NCBI RefSeq assembly: GCF_000466685.1
Contig: NZ_ANNG01000031.1
Span: 32,359 to 96,358 of the forward strand
DNA length: 64,000 nucleotides
DNA from: Campylobacter concisus UNSWCS
Lineage (GTDB): Bacteria; Campylobacterota; Campylobacteria; Campylobacterales; Campylobacteraceae
Direction of reading: 5' to 3'
Position numbers and translations under genes: made by a program. This document shows positions 44,994 to 55,700 of this stretch, piece after piece. The first letter of the stretch is position 1, and every line of letters starts with the position of its first letter. The notes below the pieces were generated by a model that searched no databases, had not been told where the DNA came from, and saw only the letters and a list, made by a program, of their open reading frames with translations.

Positions 44994-45929
44994 TTACTCT
45001 TCGTAAGCCCCAATAGAGAGGATTTTGTCTATTCTTTTTGCGACAAGCTCGTTTATATCAAGCTTCTCAAGCTCGGCTAGCTCTGAGATGAAGTAGTTTG
45101 CAAGTGCCTTTGCTGCGCCATCTTTATCTCTATGAGCTCCATTTATCGGCTCGTTTATCACGTCATCTATAAGCGATAAATTTTTTAAGTCATCAGCCGT
45201 TATCTTCATAGATTTTGTAGCTTGCTCTTGTTTAGCTGGGTCGTTCCAAAGTATCGCTGCACAACCCTCTGGTGAGATGACTGAAAAGACAGAGTTTTTC
45301 ATCATGGCAAGTCTATCAGCCACGCCTATTGCTAAAGCACCGCCACTTCCACCTTCGCCGATAACGACAGCTATTATTGGAGTTTTTAAATTTGCAAATT
45401 CAAATAAATTTCTAGCTATGGCCTCGCTTTGACCTCGCTCTTCAGCGCCAACACCAGGATATGCGCCCGGAGTGTCTATCAAAAATAAGATAGGTAGATT
45501 AAATTTCTCAGCCAATTTTGCTACGCGTAAAGCCTTTCGGTAACCCTCTGGATGAGGCATACCAAAATTTCTTTTTAGTTTATTTTTAGTGCCACGACCT
45601 TTTTGCTCGCCTATAACGATAGCCTTTTTACCACCGATATAGCCGATGTAGCAAACTATTGCTGGGTCGTCGCGAAATGCCCTGTCGCCATGGATCTCAT
45701 AGCCATCAACTAAAAATGAATTTATATAATCAATAGCGTATGGCCTATCTGGGTGACGAGCAAGTTGTAAACGTTGATATTCGTTTAAATTTTTATATAC
45801 TTTTGATATCTCTTTAGATAGGTTCTTATTTAAAATTTCAACAGCATGTTCATCGCCTCTGATCTTAGCATTTGCTATATCTTCATCAATCTGCTTTATG
45901 CTCTTTTCAAAATCTAAATAATTTGACAT
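44994..45929 (-). CDS. accA: Acetyl-CoA carboxylase carboxyltransferase subunit alpha
   Basis: Carboxyl transferase half-reaction of acetyl-CoA carboxylase, giving malonyl-CoA for fatty-acid synthesis. 311 residues: [52 protein letters not shown] and [22 protein letters not shown] identify AccA. It lies one base after fabF, forming a fatty-acid operon with acpP and fabG. Confidence 0.97.
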   Translation of the reverse strand: MSNYLDFEKSIKQIDEDIANAKIRGDEHAVEILNKNLSKEISKVYKNLNEYQRLQLARHPDRPYAIDYINSFLVDGYEIHGDRAFRDDPAIVCYIGYIGGKKAIVIGEQKGRGTKNKLKRNFGMPHPEGYRKALRVAKLAEKFNLPILFLIDTPGAYPGVGAEERGQSEAIARNLFEFANLKTPIIAVVIGEGGSGGALAIGVADRLAMMKNSVFSVISPEGCAAILWNDPAKQEQATKSMKITADDLKNLSLIDDVINEPINGAHRDKDGAAKALANYFISELAELEKLDINELVAKRIDKILSIGAYEE

Positions 45930-45930
45930 C

Positions 45931-47142
45931 TTAATCCAACTTTTTAAATATCACGACGCCGTTTGTTCCACCAAAGCCAAACGAGTTGCTCATGACAGCT
46001 TTTATATCAGCTTTTCTAGCTTTATTTGGAACGTAGTCTAGATCGCACTCTGGATCTGGCGTTTCGTAGTTTATCGTTGGAGGGATGATGCCATCTCTCA
46101 TTGCCATTATAGATATGACTGCTTCGATCGCACCAGCACCGCCAAGGCAGTGTCCAGTTTGACCTTTGGTTGAACTAACCGGTGGGCACTTATCACCAAA
46201 AACAGCCTTTAACGCAGCTGTCTCATTTTTATCATTTACTGGCGTTGAAGTACCATGCGCATTGACATAGTCTATCTTTACGCCTTTTGCCATATCAAGT
46301 GCTTGCTTCATCGCGCTTAATGGACCTTCAAGTGTTGGTGATGTGATGTGGTGTGCGTCTCCGCTCTCTCCAAATCCAACTACTTCAGCGTAAATTTTAG
46401 CGCCTCTTGCAATAGCTGACTCATACTCTTCAAGCACAAGTGCGCCAGCGCCCTCGCCCATTACAAAGCCATCGCGGTTTGCATCAAATGGCCTTGATGC
46501 CTTACTTGGCTCATCGTTTCTAGTTGAGAGTGCTTTCATCGCCGCAAAACCGCCTATGCCAACGCCACAGATAGTTGACTCAGCACCGATAACTAGCATA
46601 TTTGTTGCTTGACCGATCATTATGCATTTTGCAGCTTGTGATATCGCATGAGTGCTTGCTGCACAAGCTGTTACGCTTGATAAATTTGGACCTTTTAGTC
46701 CGTGATTTATTGAAACTATGCCACCTAGCATATTTACAAGTGCAGATGGGATGAAAAATGGCGAAATTCTCTTTACGCCTTTTTCAAAATATGTGATTGA
46801 GTTTTTCTCAATGTTTGGCAAACCGCCTATACCAGCTGCTGAACTAACGCCAAATTTATGAGCATCAAACTCTTTTAAATTTGCATCAGCCATAGCTTCG
46901 TTAGATGCTTTTATGCCAAGCTGTATGAAACGATCTACTTTTTTCACCTCTTTGCCGTCTAAAATGCTATTTGGATCAAAATCAGTTATCTCGGCAGCAA
47001 TTTTAACAGGGAATTCGCTTACATCAAAGCTCGTGATCTCTTTCACACCTGTTTTACCCTCGCAAATAGCCTTAAAAGAGCTCTCTTTATCAAGACCAAG
47101 TGCGTTTATCATGCCAATACCAGTTACAACGACTCGTTTCAA
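45931..47142 (-). CDS. fabF: Beta-ketoacyl-ACP synthase II (FabF)
   Basis: Condensing enzyme of fatty-acid elongation. 403 residues, with the catalytic cysteine in [12 protein letters not shown], the two histidines in [14 protein letters not shown] and [15 protein letters not shown], and FGFGGTNG at the end. Sits 34 bases after acpP and abuts accA. Confidence 0.97.
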   Translation of the reverse strand: MKRVVVTGIGMINALGLDKESSFKAICEGKTGVKEITSFDVSEFPVKIAAEITDFDPNSILDGKEVKKVDRFIQLGIKASNEAMADANLKEFDAHKFGVSSAAGIGGLPNIEKNSITYFEKGVKRISPFFIPSALVNMLGGIVSINHGLKGPNLSSVTACAASTHAISQAAKCIMIGQATNMLVIGAESTICGVGIGGFAAMKALSTRNDEPSKASRPFDANRDGFVMGEGAGALVLEEYESAIARGAKIYAEVVGFGESGDAHHITSPTLEGPLSAMKQALDMAKGVKIDYVNAHGTSTPVNDKNETAALKAVFGDKCPPVSSTKGQTGHCLGGAGAIEAVISIMAMRDGIIPPTINYETPDPECDLDYVPNKARKADIKAVMSNSFGFGGTNGVVIFKKLD

Positions 47143-47176
47143 TACATCTCCTTAAATCAAACTATGCAAATTTAAA

Positions 47177-47410
47177 TTATTTGCCTAGTTTTTCTATATA
47201 ATTTACAACGTCTTGAATGCTTACTAATTTCTCTGCTTCGCTATCAGGAATTTCTACTTCAAATTTCTCTTCTAAAGCCATAACTAGCTCTACAACGTCA
47301 AGTGAATCAGCGCCAAAATCTTCGATGATTTTAGACTCTAGTTTTACCGCTTGTGGATCTACGCTTAGTTGCTCTACAACTACGTCTCTTACGTCTTCAA
47401 ATACTGCCAT
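47177..47410 (-). CDS. acpP: Acyl carrier protein
   Basis: 77-residue acidic four-helix carrier of acyl chains. The phosphopantetheine serine is in [17 protein letters not shown]. It lies between fabG and fabF, as in most bacteria. GGAGA lies just upstream of the ATG, and an AT-rich leader of 86 bases with a TATTATAAG-like -10 separates it from fabG. Confidence 0.97.
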   Translation of the reverse strand: MAVFEDVRDVVVEQLSVDPQAVKLESKIIEDFGADSLDVVELVMALEEKFEVEIPDSEAEKLVSIQDVVNYIEKLGK

Positions 47411-47496
47411 TTAAGGTCTCCTTATAAAAAATGTCTGTTATCTTATAATATTTACGCTTTTATTTATTTTAAATTTCAAAACTTGTTGAAATTTCA

Positions 47497-48240
47497 TTAC
47501 ATATAAAGTCCGCCGTTTATTTTTAGCGTCTCGCCAGTCACGTAGCTCGCGTGATTACTTAGTAAAAATGCAACCGCCTCAGCTACTTCGCTAGCACTGC
47601 CAAAGCGTTTTAGTGGGATATTGTCGCTATAAGTTTTTTTCACCTCATCACTTAGTCCATGCGTCATATCAGTCTCGATAAAGCCCGGAGTTACGCTGTT
47701 AAAGCGGATATTTCTACTTGCGCCCTCTTTTGCAAAGCTCTTATTCATAGCGATTAGTCCGCCCTTGCTGGCTGAATAATTCACCTGTCCAGCATTTCCC
47801 ATCTCACCAACGATAGATGCGACGTTTACGACTGCTCCAAAGCGCTTTTTGCTCATCACTTTCAAAGCCTCTCTACATCCTATGAAAGCTGAAGTTAAAT
47901 TTGCATTTATCACATCTGTAAATTCGCTAGTTTTCATGCGAAGTGCTAGTTTGTCATTTGTGATGCCAGCGTTATTTACGAGGTAGCTTAGCTCTCCGTC
48001 GCTATCAACTATCAAATTTATACCTTTTATAAACTCATCTTCGTCTGTCGCGTCAAATTTTATCACTGCAGCCTTGCCGCCATTTTGCTCAATTTCAGCC
48101 TGCAAAGCGTCTGCTATCTCAGGCTTTGAGCGGTAGTTTATCCACACTTTTAAGCCCATATTTGCAAGTGTCTTTGCGATCTGTGCGCCGATACCTCTGC
48201 TTGCACCTGTTATTAGCACGTTTTTTCCACTAAATTTCAT
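47497..48240 (-). CDS. fabG: 3-oxoacyl-ACP reductase FabG
   Basis: NADPH-dependent ketoreductase of fatty-acid elongation. 247 residues: VLITGASRGIGAQIAKTLA loop, LVNNAGITNDKLA, and the S-Y-K triad in VVNVASIVGEMGN and YSASKGGLIAMNKSFA; the C-terminus is SYVTGETLKINGGLYM. Starts 36 bases after gpmI and leads into acpP-fabF-accA. Confidence 0.96.
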   Translation of the reverse strand: MKFSGKNVLITGASRGIGAQIAKTLANMGLKVWINYRSKPEIADALQAEIEQNGGKAAVIKFDATDEDEFIKGINLIVDSDGELSYLVNNAGITNDKLALRMKTSEFTDVINANLTSAFIGCREALKVMSKKRFGAVVNVASIVGEMGNAGQVNYSASKGGLIAMNKSFAKEGASRNIRFNSVTPGFIETDMTHGLSDEVKKTYSDNIPLKRFGSASEVAEAVAFLLSNHASYVTGETLKINGGLYM

Positions 48241-48276
48241 AAATTCTCCTTATAAATTTTGCTTATATTATCAAAT

Positions 48277-49740
48277 TTAAAATAACGCCTCGTCCATTTC
48301 AGCTGGAATTTCAAGCCCCATGAGCTTTAAAACACTAGGCGCGATGTTGTTTAGGCCGCCATTTTTTAGCTCTTTAACCCCATCAGCCATCACAAAGCAA
48401 AAGACGTCATAGGTCGTGTGATTTGTCAGTAGCTCGCCTCTGCTATCACGCATCTCTTCGCAGTTTCCGTGATCGCTCGTGATGATCATAGCGTAGTTTT
48501 TCTCTTTTGCCTTGGCATAAATTTCTCCAAGAGCCCTATCCACCGCCTCAACTGCTTTTATAGCGGCCTCGTAGTTACCAGTATGTCCCACCATATCGCC
48601 ATTTGCGAAATTTACTACGATAAAGTCTTGCTCGTCCTCCATGCCCTTTAGCACGGCTTTGCAAACCTCATCAGCGCTCATCTCTGGCTTTTCGTCGTAG
48701 GTTTTTACTTTTGGACTAGGGATAAGCACTCTCGTTTCGTTGCTAGCTAGCTCCTCAACGCCGCCATTAAAGAAAAATGTTACGTGGGCGTATTTTTCAG
48801 TCTCAGCCGTGTGAAGCTGCCTTAGTCCAGCCGCTGCTATGACCTCGCTTAGGGTGTTTTTTATCTTTTCATTTTTAAATAGAACTTCAAATTTAAAATT
48901 TGCGTCGTATTCGGTCATGGTGATTAGATTTTTGATAGCAAAAGGTCGCTCAAACTCGCTAAATTTCTCCTCGCCAAGAGCCTGGCAAATCTCTCTTGCT
49001 CTATCATTTCTAAAATTTATTACGATCACGCCGTCATCTTCGCCCATGCCACTAAAGCCATTAAAGCTTGCTGGCTTTACAAACTCATCTGTCACGCCCT
49101 CATCGTAGCTTTTTTGTAGATACTCAATTGGCGATAAGCTGCTTAAATTTGCTCCCTTTACCAAGCTATCATAGGCCTCTTTTACGCGCTCCCAGCGTTT
49201 ATCTCTATCCATCGCGTAAAATCTCCCGCAAACCGTCGCTACCTTAAATTTAGCCTCTAAGCTTTTTATGAAATTTAGACCGCTATTTGGGCTAACGTCG
49301 CGTCCGTCGGTGATAGCGTGGGCAAAAACTTCGCAGCCATTTTTGCTAGCAAGCTCGCACATGCCGTCAAAATGCTCCATGTGAGAGTGCACGCCGCCAT
49401 CACTATAAAGCCCTATGACGTGAATTTTTTTGCACTTTTTAAAAAGAGCTTTTAGCGCTTCATTTTCTGCTAGCGAGCCGTCATTAAAGCCGCGTGAAAT
49501 TTTGACCAAATTTTGATACAAAACTCGACCGCTTCCTATGCACATGTGCCCTACTTCGCTATTTCCCATCTGCCCCTCAGGTAGCCCCACAGCGTTTCCA
49601 GAGGTTTTTATGAGTGAGTTTGGAATTTCTTTAAAAAATTTATCGTAGTTTGGCTTTTTGGCCGCCTCAAATGCGTTAAATTTGCCGTTTTTGTTTGAAC
49701 CAATGCCGTCAGTTATTATAAGTATAGTTTTTTGAGCCAT
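48277..49740 (-). CDS. gpmI: 2,3-bisphosphoglycerate-independent phosphoglycerate mutase
   Basis: Interconverts 3- and 2-phosphoglycerate using a Mn-dependent serine mechanism. 487 residues: [11 protein letters not shown] binds metal, [18 protein letters not shown] holds the phosphorylated serine, [12 protein letters not shown] and [13 protein letters not shown] line the site, and [11 protein letters not shown] with GDMVGHTGN carry the last ligands. Slightly short versus the usual about 510 residues. Confidence 0.96.
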   Translation of the reverse strand: MAQKTILIITDGIGSNKNGKFNAFEAAKKPNYDKFFKEIPNSLIKTSGNAVGLPEGQMGNSEVGHMCIGSGRVLYQNLVKISRGFNDGSLAENEALKALFKKCKKIHVIGLYSDGGVHSHMEHFDGMCELASKNGCEVFAHAITDGRDVSPNSGLNFIKSLEAKFKVATVCGRFYAMDRDKRWERVKEAYDSLVKGANLSSLSPIEYLQKSYDEGVTDEFVKPASFNGFSGMGEDDGVIVINFRNDRAREICQALGEEKFSEFERPFAIKNLITMTEYDANFKFEVLFKNEKIKNTLSEVIAAAGLRQLHTAETEKYAHVTFFFNGGVEELASNETRVLIPSPKVKTYDEKPEMSADEVCKAVLKGMEDEQDFIVVNFANGDMVGHTGNYEAAIKAVEAVDRALGEIYAKAKEKNYAMIITSDHGNCEEMRDSRGELLTNHTTYDVFCFVMADGVKELKNGGLNNIAPSVLKLMGLEIPAEMDEALF

Positions 49741-49819
49741 TTTTAAATTTTATCCTTAAATTTAGATAATTTTTAAGGCCATTATACTAAAATTGCTTTT
49801 TTTTAAAATAAAGGCCCCT

Positions 49820-50884
49820 ATGTTTTACTATATCTATGAAATTTTAAATTTTAATATCTTTCAGTATATCACCGTTCGCGCTGGCATCGCGTTTTTCATA
49901 GCATTTATCTTGACAGCTTATCTGATGCCTAAATTTATCGCTTGGGCAAAGGCAAAAAACGCCGCCCAGCCTATATACGAGCTCGCCCCACAAACTCACC
50001 AAAAAAAGGCTAAAACGCCGACCATGGGCGGACTTGTCTTTGTCTTTACAGCCGTGATCGCTACGATCATCTGCGCTAGGCTTGATAACGCCTTTGTGCT
50101 AGTATCGCTCTTTTGCCTAGTTTGCTTCACTCTGCTTGGCTACAAGGATGACTACAGCAAAATTTTAGGTGCGAAAAACCACGCTGGTCTAAGCCCAAAG
50201 GCAAAGCTCTTTTTTCAGTTTTTCATCGCCTTTTTACTAGCAGCCTTTTTATACATCAGCAAAGAGCTAAACACCGAGTTTTACCTGCCATTTTACAAGC
50301 AGCCGATCTTTGACATGAAAATTTTTGCCATTTTCTTTTGGACGCTAGTCATCGTCGCAGCCTCAAATGCGGTAAATTTAACAGACGGACTTGACGGACT
50401 TGCCGCCGTACCATCGATATTTTCGCTTCTAACTCTTGGCGTTTTTGCCTACATCTGCGGCCACGCTGTCTTTAGCTCGTACCTACTTTTACCAAAGATC
50501 ACAGGCGTTGGTGAGAGCGTCGTCGTAGCCTCTGCGCTAATTGGCTCACTCATGGGCTTTTTGTGGTTTAACTGCCATCCGGCCGAGGTCTTTATGGGTG
50601 ATAGCGGTAGCCTAAGCGTTGGCGCATATATCGGCTTTATGGGCGTTGCGACCAAAAACGAAATTTTGCTCATCATCATCGGCCTCATCTTTGTCGTTGA
50701 GACGCTAAGCGTCATCTTGCAGGTGGGTAGCTTTAAAATTTTTAAACGCAGAATTTTCTTAATGGCGCCTATACATCACCATTTTGAGATAAAGGGCTGG
50801 GCGGAAAATAAGATCATCGTGCGCTTTTGGATCATCGCGCTTTTAGCAAATTTGATCGCACTAACCGCGCTAAAGATCAGGTAG
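49820..50884 (+). CDS. mraY: Phospho-N-acetylmuramoyl-pentapeptide transferase MraY
   Basis: Inner-membrane enzyme that makes lipid I from UDP-MurNAc-pentapeptide and undecaprenyl phosphate. I start at ATG 49820 ([14 protein letters not shown]), which aligns with the known N-terminus; the ATG at 49793 adds nine unrelated residues. 354 residues with about ten helices; motifs [46 protein letters not shown] and [14 protein letters not shown] are all present. First in a rightward mraY-unknown-murD set, divergent from gpmI. Confidence 0.96.
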   Translation: MFYYIYEILNFNIFQYITVRAGIAFFIAFILTAYLMPKFIAWAKAKNAAQPIYELAPQTHQKKAKTPTMGGLVFVFTAVIATIICARLDNAFVLVSLFCLVCFTLLGYKDDYSKILGAKNHAGLSPKAKLFFQFFIAFLLAAFLYISKELNTEFYLPFYKQPIFDMKIFAIFFWTLVIVAASNAVNLTDGLDGLAAVPSIFSLLTLGVFAYICGHAVFSSYLLLPKITGVGESVVVASALIGSLMGFLWFNCHPAEVFMGDSGSLSVGAYIGFMGVATKNEILLIIIGLIFVVETLSVILQVGSFKIFKRRIFLMAPIHHHFEIKGWAENKIIVRFWIIALLANLIALTALKIR

Positions 50885-50887
50885 ATC

Positions 50888-51406
50888 ATGCGAGCGCAGA
50901 TAGAGCCTGACTTTGAGAGTGCTAGAAAAAAGTATGATGAAATTTTGGAGCAAATTTTAGCCTATACCGACTATTGCGACGAATTTGGCGATGAGGACGG
51001 CGAAGAGTACCGCAAGGTAGAGCAGCGTCTAGCTAAGATAAGTGGCAAGGATATGAGTAAATTGAGCCTGCATGAGTGGTGGGAGGCTGAAGGCGCTGAA
51101 AATCTAGCCTTTGATATCGCTTTACCAGAGCCAAAAGTGGTGCCAGATATAACAAAAGACGAGCTTAGCGAGATCGTGGAGCGCATGTTGGCGCCTGTGC
51201 CTGAATTTGATGATGATTTTTTAGAGGCATTTTATGTAAGAGTAACATTTGCTTGCAAAGGCGCTTATTTTGCAGAGTTTTTGAAGCTAAATTTTGCCAA
51301 AACATTTAGCTTTGAGCTCTTTGAGCGCCGCGAGATAGAGGGCGTGATGCGTGAGCTTAGCGCTAACGAGATAATAGAAATTTTATGGGGCAAAAAAAGA
51401 GGATAA
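50888..51406 (+). CDS. Hypothetical protein between mraY and murD
   Basis: 172 residues, acidic and helical, no transmembrane segment. Readable features: EQILAYTDYCDEFGDEDGEEYRKVEQRLAKISGKD, then LHEWWEAEGAENLAFDIALPEPKV, and a C-terminal FELFERREIEGVMRELSANEIIEIL. I do not recognise a family. It starts three bases after mraY and ends four bases before murD, so it is translated with these cell-wall genes. Confidence 0.75.
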   Translation: MRAQIEPDFESARKKYDEILEQILAYTDYCDEFGDEDGEEYRKVEQRLAKISGKDMSKLSLHEWWEAEGAENLAFDIALPEPKVVPDITKDELSEIVERMLAPVPEFDDDFLEAFYVRVTFACKGAYFAEFLKLNFAKTFSFELFERREIEGVMRELSANEIIEILWGKKRG

Positions 51407-51410
51407 AAGC

Positions 51411-52628
51411 ATGAGAAAATCACTATTTGGCTATGGTGGCACGACAAAGGCGATCGCTAAAAACTTCGTAAATAACGGACTTTGGGACATCTACGATGAT
51501 AAATTTAGCGAAATTTCTAAGGATGAGTTTGGCAACGCTCTTTTACCAGTTAGCGAATTTGACCCAGCAAAAAGCGGCCTAGAGATACCAAGCCCAGGCA
51601 TCCCGCCTCACCACGAGCTTATCAAAAAAGCTAAGAATTTAATCAGCGAATATGACTATTTTTATGAAATTTACAAGGCGCATCTGCCATTTAACGTCTG
51701 GATAAGCGGCACAAACGGCAAGACGACGACCACAAAGATGATGCAGCACCTACTAGAGAGCAAAGGCTCAGTCATGGGCGGAAACGTCGGCATCGCACTA
51801 GCAAATTTAGACCCGCACGCTAAAATTTGGATACTTGAGACCAGCTCATTTACCCTGCACTACACAAACCGCGCAACACCTGGCATCTACGTGCTTTTGC
51901 CGATCACTCCAGATCATCTAAGCTGGCATGGCAACATGAGCGAATACGAAAAGGCAAAGCTTAAGCCGCTTGCTAGCATGAGTGAAACTAGCGTGGCGAT
52001 CGTGCCTGAAATTTACGCTAAAACGCCTACAAAGGCCAAAGTGATCGCCTATAAAGATGAGAGCGACTTGGCTAAATTTTGTGGTGTAAATTTAGGCGAT
52101 ATAGCCTTTAAAACGCCATTTTTGCTTGACGCACTGCTAGCACTGGCGGTGGAGAAAATTTTATTTGACCGCTGCGATGTGGGGCTTTTAAACACCTTTG
52201 TTATCGAGGCAAACAAGCTTGAAGAATTTACTGATAAGATGGGTCGAACCTGGGTAAATGACACAAAAGCGACAAACATAGATGCTAGCATTCAAGCCGT
52301 GAAACGCTACGAAGATCACTTCATGCACCTAATCTTAGGTGGCGACGACAAGGGCGTTAGCATGGATGAGCTATTTGAGATTTTAAAGGATCTTAAGGTT
52401 AAAATTTACGCCATCGGCTCAAACAGCGACAAGCTTATGAATTTAGCTGCTAAATTTAACGTGCCTGCCCTAAAATGCGACTTTTTGCAAAACGCTGTAA
52501 ATGAGATAAGCAAAGAGCTTAAAAGTGGCGAGATAGCGCTTCTAAGCCCAGCAGCTGCGAGCCTTGACCAGTTTAAGAGCTACGCCGAACGAGGAGATAA
52601 ATTTAAAGAGTTCATAAGGGCTCTTTGA
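51411..52628 (+). CDS. murD: UDP-N-acetylmuramoylalanine-D-glutamate ligase MurD
   Basis: ATP-dependent addition of D-glutamate to UDP-MurNAc-L-Ala. 405 residues, shorter than E. coli (438). The ATP loop WISGTNGKTTTTKMM, ETSSFTLHYT, the DHLSWHGNMSEYEKAK metal-binding segment and WVNDTKATNIDAS, then ILGGDDKGV, identify MurD. The N-terminal UDP-binding domain KSLFGYGGTTKAIAK is reduced. Closely follows the unknown gene. Confidence 0.95.
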   Translation: MRKSLFGYGGTTKAIAKNFVNNGLWDIYDDKFSEISKDEFGNALLPVSEFDPAKSGLEIPSPGIPPHHELIKKAKNLISEYDYFYEIYKAHLPFNVWISGTNGKTTTTKMMQHLLESKGSVMGGNVGIALANLDPHAKIWILETSSFTLHYTNRATPGIYVLLPITPDHLSWHGNMSEYEKAKLKPLASMSETSVAIVPEIYAKTPTKAKVIAYKDESDLAKFCGVNLGDIAFKTPFLLDALLALAVEKILFDRCDVGLLNTFVIEANKLEEFTDKMGRTWVNDTKATNIDASIQAVKRYEDHFMHLILGGDDKGVSMDELFEILKDLKVKIYAIGSNSDKLMNLAAKFNVPALKCDFLQNAVNEISKELKSGEIALLSPAAASLDQFKSYAERGDKFKEFIRAL

Positions 52629-52750
52629 TAGCTTTTAAAAAAATCACTCTTGTTATTTTTTTAGTTTAGATAAAAATTTATTTTTTCTTATATAAAAATT
52701 TAGTAAATTTTTCCGATATTACAATACACACATTTTACAGGGATGAAGAA

Positions 52751-55700
52751 ATGCCAAATTTTGACGCCATAAGGATCGGCGTTATCAAAAAGATCAAGGG
52801 TGAAGCCATCGCCATAAGTAGGGACGGCACTATGAGGGTGCTGCACAAAGGCGATGAAATTTACCTTGGTGATGATATAAAAACGAGCGAAAACTCGAAC
52901 CTTACCATTGTTTTTGATGACGGCGAAAAGGCTTATGTCGGCTTTAGCTCGGTATTTCACACAATAAATGTCTTTGCTGAGCATAAAGGCGAGCTAGTCA
53001 TCCCAAAAAACGCAAACATCCTTGAAAATCACAAAGAACACGCAAATGACGATGATCAAATCTCCCATCAAGAGCCATCTTCTCACAGCTCATCACCGCA
53101 CTATTTCGCCTCTGCTAGCAGTGGTGGCATCAAATTTGAACTAGGTGGCCACTACTCAAATATCTACGACTTCTACACTGGTTTGCGCGCTCTTGAAGCG
53201 AGGCACGACGAGGTCAAATGGCCAGTTGGTGGGACTATAAAAGGGGCATTTTATAGTGCTAAAAGCACTATAAACTCACAACCAGAGCCAAACATCGTGC
53301 TAAATTTTAACCTCACAAGCGATACTGGCGAGAAAAAAGGCTTTTTAGGAGGAGCTCAGCTAAACTCGCTACCAAAAACTCCTGATGGCAAAAAGATCAT
53401 CACAAGCATAGACGCCCATATCCCAGAAGTTGCTAAAAATGGTGACATCATCACGATAAAGACAAATATGAAAGGTGGTGGCAAAACTAGCAACTACAAA
53501 GTAAATACGATAACAAACGAGCTAATCCCAGTTGATAGCACCGGCACGCCCACTGGAGCGCCTCCTATACCTATCGTAAATGGCAAAGCAGAGATCACTG
53601 GGGTTGAAATTTTAAACCATGGCAAAACGACTGTGACAAGCTCATACACCACTGGAGGCAGGACATTTACCGCGCCGCCAACTACTTATGAGCTAAACGA
53701 CACGCCAGCTATCTCAAAAGTGACAGCCACGCTTGATCTTGATAAAAATGGCGACGGCGTGATAGACGCGACCGAGCTAGGATATGGCAGTGGCACGCAA
53801 ACTAGTGGCATGAAATTTATAGTGCCTGACGAGCTTAGCACTGGAGATAAGATCACGTTTAAGCTAAATGAACCAGGCAAACTACTAGTAGAGAAGAAAT
53901 TTACGCTAGATAAAGAAAATGGCACGGCTACTGACGAGGATGGCAATACCTATACATTTACGACCGATGAAAATGGCGCGGTTAGCTTTAGCGTGCCAAA
54001 TATCGCAAACATCACAGCAGGAAGCAGCATAGAAACTGGCGTAGTTGATAAATTTGGCAACGTCTCAGCCACAAGTACTACACCAAGCAGCAATGTAAGT
54101 GACACCGTCAAAGTGACGCTAACAGCTGATAAAAACGGCGATGGGCTAATAAGTAGCGACGAGATAGGTGACGGTACTTCAAAGGTTGAGATAAATTTAC
54201 CTCGCACTATAAAACCAAAAGAGAGCGTCACTATAAACATAGGTGGCTCGCCAAAAGAATTTGTCGTAAGCGACGATGGCACAAGCGTTTATGATAAAAA
54301 TCACCCAAACGTATTTATACCAATAGTTAATGGTAAATTTGAAGTGCCGGGCGTAAGCGTGCCAGTGACACCTGGCTCAAGTGTATCTATAAACACAACG
54401 GTTAATGACGAGCATGACACGCCAAAACCAAATGGCACAAGCAACCAAACCACCCCAAGCGTCGTAGTAGCTCCACCTCCAAAATCAGCCAAGATAAGCT
54501 TTGCAGACGATAAGCCAGGATCAGATGGAAAACCTGATGGAAGGCTTGATACTTCAGAAAATAGATACGATACTGGCGACCCAACTAAAACAGATGCCTA
54601 CATCAAAATTCCAAGCATCATAAAAGAAGGCGATAAGATAGCCATCGATGTCACCAACCCAGACGGCAGCAAAACGCACAAAATTTACACATATACTAAT
54701 GGCAAGATAATCGCCCCTGATCACAATGAAGTGCCACTAAATGATGGTAAATTTAAGATCACAGTGCCAATAGAGCATGGCAAAACCACAAGCATAACGA
54801 CGACCATGATGGACAAGGCTGGCAACAAAGGCGAGAGCGACACAAACGAGATAAAATTTAGCGACAGCCCAGTGGCGAAATTTATCAAAGACGCTGACGG
54901 AGATGGGCTCATAGATGACACCACTGGAACCATAACGACCTCTGATGTAAAGGTCTATCTCCCAAGTAGCGCAGTGCCAAAAGATGAGCTAAAGATAAGT
55001 ATCCTAAACCCGCTTACCAACAAACAATCAACCGTGAGCTACATCCTAGATGATGATGGCGTGCATATGATAAACAAAAAAGACCCAAGCGATATAAAAG
55101 TGATAAGTGACGGCGCTATCACCATACCAGACGTGACGGTAAGTAGCAAGCGCCCAACCTTAGTCGATGCGACCCTTATAAAAGATGATGGAAGCGCCAT
55201 CTCTGGCACATCAAGCGGCAGGCTATTTGCCTTTGGCGTGCTTGATTATATAGACGATATAAAGCTTGTTACAAAGATAGATAATGCTGATATCCACTCC
55301 GCAAAATACCTAAACGAAGAGGACTACGAGCACATCATCTCGACAAGCCAGTATGAGTCAAATTCGACCCAAAAGATAAACTACAACATCGCTCTTACAA
55401 ATGACGAACAGCCATACATTAAATTTGGTATAAATAAGCCCGATACCACAAGTGACGGCAAAGGCTACGTACTAATCGAGATAAAAGATGAAAACGGAAA
55501 TATAAGTGATAGCTTTATAGCCAAGATCGAGAATAACACCGTCATAGCAGACTTTGAAAAAGCTGGCAAAAAGCTAGATAGAACGCACCATATCATAGAC
55601 GCCACCTATGTGGGAACTGACGGCGTGCCTCAAAGAGATGATAACCTAACTATCACAGTCGATCTTGACTCAAAGCCTGATAAGCTAATAGAATCTGACT

